Source: Gammaproteobacteria bacterium
GTDB taxonomy: Bacteria > Pseudomonadota > Gammaproteobacteria > Immundisolibacterales > Immundisolibacteraceae
NCBI GenBank assembly: GCA_003645395.1
Contig: QNFC01000095.1
Location: 1 to 6,751, forward strand
Direction of reading: 5' to 3'
DNA: 6,751 nucleotides
Below the pieces are notes generated by a model, which was not told where the DNA came from, searched no databases, and saw only the letters and a program-made list of their open reading frames with translations. The position numbers and the translations under genes were made by a program. Positions 6,066 to 6,751 of this stretch are shown here, piece after piece (position 1 is the stretch's first letter; every line of letters begins with the position of its first letter).

Positions 6066-6751
6066 ATGAGTTTATGGCTAGATTTCATGGGCGCGCAAAT
6101 CCGCTATGTGCAGACCCCCGGTTTCGGTCGGGTGCGCATTGCTGAGGCTGGACAGAGCAACCCTGAAGCACTTTTTCTGATGCACGGCATCGGTGGCCAT
6201 CTGGAGGCCTACGCCAAAAACCTGCTGGCGTTATCCGAGCATTACCACGTGATTGCCTTTGATTTTGTCGGCCACGGTTACTCCGAGAAGAAAACCGACC
6301 TTCAATACACCGCTAACGCCTACGCCGAACAGCTACGTGAGGTGATGGATGTGCTGGCAATTGAGCAGGCGCACATTCAGGGCGAATCGCTCGGGGGAAT
6401 TGTTGCGGGTAAATTTGTGGTGCGTTACCCAGATCGAGTGTTGCGGGTAGTGCTAAACACCGCCGGGGGTATTCCTATTGTTACGCAGAAGGGCAAGCAG
6501 GATTTAAAAGACCTGGCGGCGCTGAGCAAGCAAAGCTACGCAACCGGCCCAACTTTTGAGAGTGTGCAGGCGCGTATGCGCTGGTTGTTCAATGAGAAAA
6601 ATTGGGATTTGGTCAGCGACGAGCTGGTATCCACCCGGCTGAAAATTTACACCGAAACCGGCTTTTCGGAAACCGCACCGCTGGTCTATCAGGCCCTGGG
6701 TAAGCCCAAAGAGGGCGATGACCCCAACATGATGATGATCGACCTGGAAAA
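6066..6751 (+). CDS. Alpha/beta hydrolase, meta-cleavage-product hydrolase-like, 3' partial
   Basis: N-terminal 228 codons of an alpha/beta-fold hydrolase, open to the right edge. The oxyanion-hole segment is LMHGIGGH (38-45), the strand-turn motif is DFVGHGYS (66-73), and the nucleophile elbow is GESLGG (106-111) with S108 as the catalytic Ser. These spacings fit C-C bond hydrolases such as MhpC/BphD/HsaD/XylF, usually 270-290 residues. The catalytic Asp and His would lie beyond or close to the window end and are not visible. The oxygenase neighbours support a role in hydrolysing a ring-cleavage product, but an esterase or lactonase of the same fold is equally possible from sequence alone. 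The start is supported by the GGAGGA ribosome site. It is transcribed away from the minus-strand Rieske gene. Confidence 0.8.
   Translation, partial: MSLWLDFMGAQIRYVQTPGFGRVRIAEAGQSNPEALFLMHGIGGHLEAYAKNLLALSEHYHVIAFDFVGHGYSEKKTDLQYTANAYAEQLREVMDVLAIEQAHIQGESLGGIVAGKFVVRYPDRVLRVVLNTAGGIPIVTQKGKQDLKDLAALSKQSYATGPTFESVQARMRWLFNEKNWDLVSDELVSTRLKIYTETGFSETAPLVYQALGKPKEGDDPNMMMIDLE

Overview
The window looks like part of an aromatic or hydrocarbon catabolism (accessory) region of a proteobacterium. A marine-type gammaproteobacterium with moderate GC is my guess, from codon use and protein flavour only; no taxonomic marker is present. Almost everything encoded is an oxygenase or a ring-cleavage-type hydrolase.

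Layout, left to right. (1) Positions 1-939 (+) hold the 3' part of a membrane di-iron hydroxylase of the AlkB/XylM type, with all the His boxes visible. (2) Positions 990-2174 (+) encode a complete HsaA/HpaH-like flavin-dependent monooxygenase of the acyl-CoA dehydrogenase fold. (3) A 294-base gap, 2175-2468, carries a repeated TTGACCCT element, a spaced inverted repeat and a plausible sigma70-like promoter with a dyad in its spacer. (4) Positions 2469-2990 and 3005-4333 (+) form a beta-then-alpha pair for a two-subunit Rieske ring-hydroxylating dioxygenase. The alpha reading frame is broken by one in-frame TAA at 4013-4015. The rest of the protein, including the probable third iron ligand, continues in the same frame to 4333. 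(5) Positions 4334-4529 are non-coding between convergent genes. (6) Positions 4530-5801 (-) encode a complete, different Rieske oxygenase of the phthalate 4,5-dioxygenase/phenoxybenzoate dioxygenase type. (7) Positions 5802-6065 form a divergent intergenic region with a 13-bp near-perfect palindrome, a weak promoter candidate and a leader hairpin. (8) Positions 6066-6751 (+) hold the 5' part of an alpha/beta hydrolase resembling meta-cleavage-product hydrolases; it runs off the right edge.

How they may work together (inference): the AlkB-like enzyme could hydroxylate a methyl or alkyl group. The Rieske enzymes and the flavin monooxygenase could hydroxylate an aromatic or alicyclic ring, and the hydrolase could split a ring-opened dienoate. 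No ferredoxin, ferredoxin reductase, flavin reductase, dehydrogenase, extradiol dioxygenase or regulator lies inside the window, so the pathway and substrate cannot be named from here. The most notable single observation is the nonsense codon in the dioxygenase alpha gene, beside an apparently intact beta gene.
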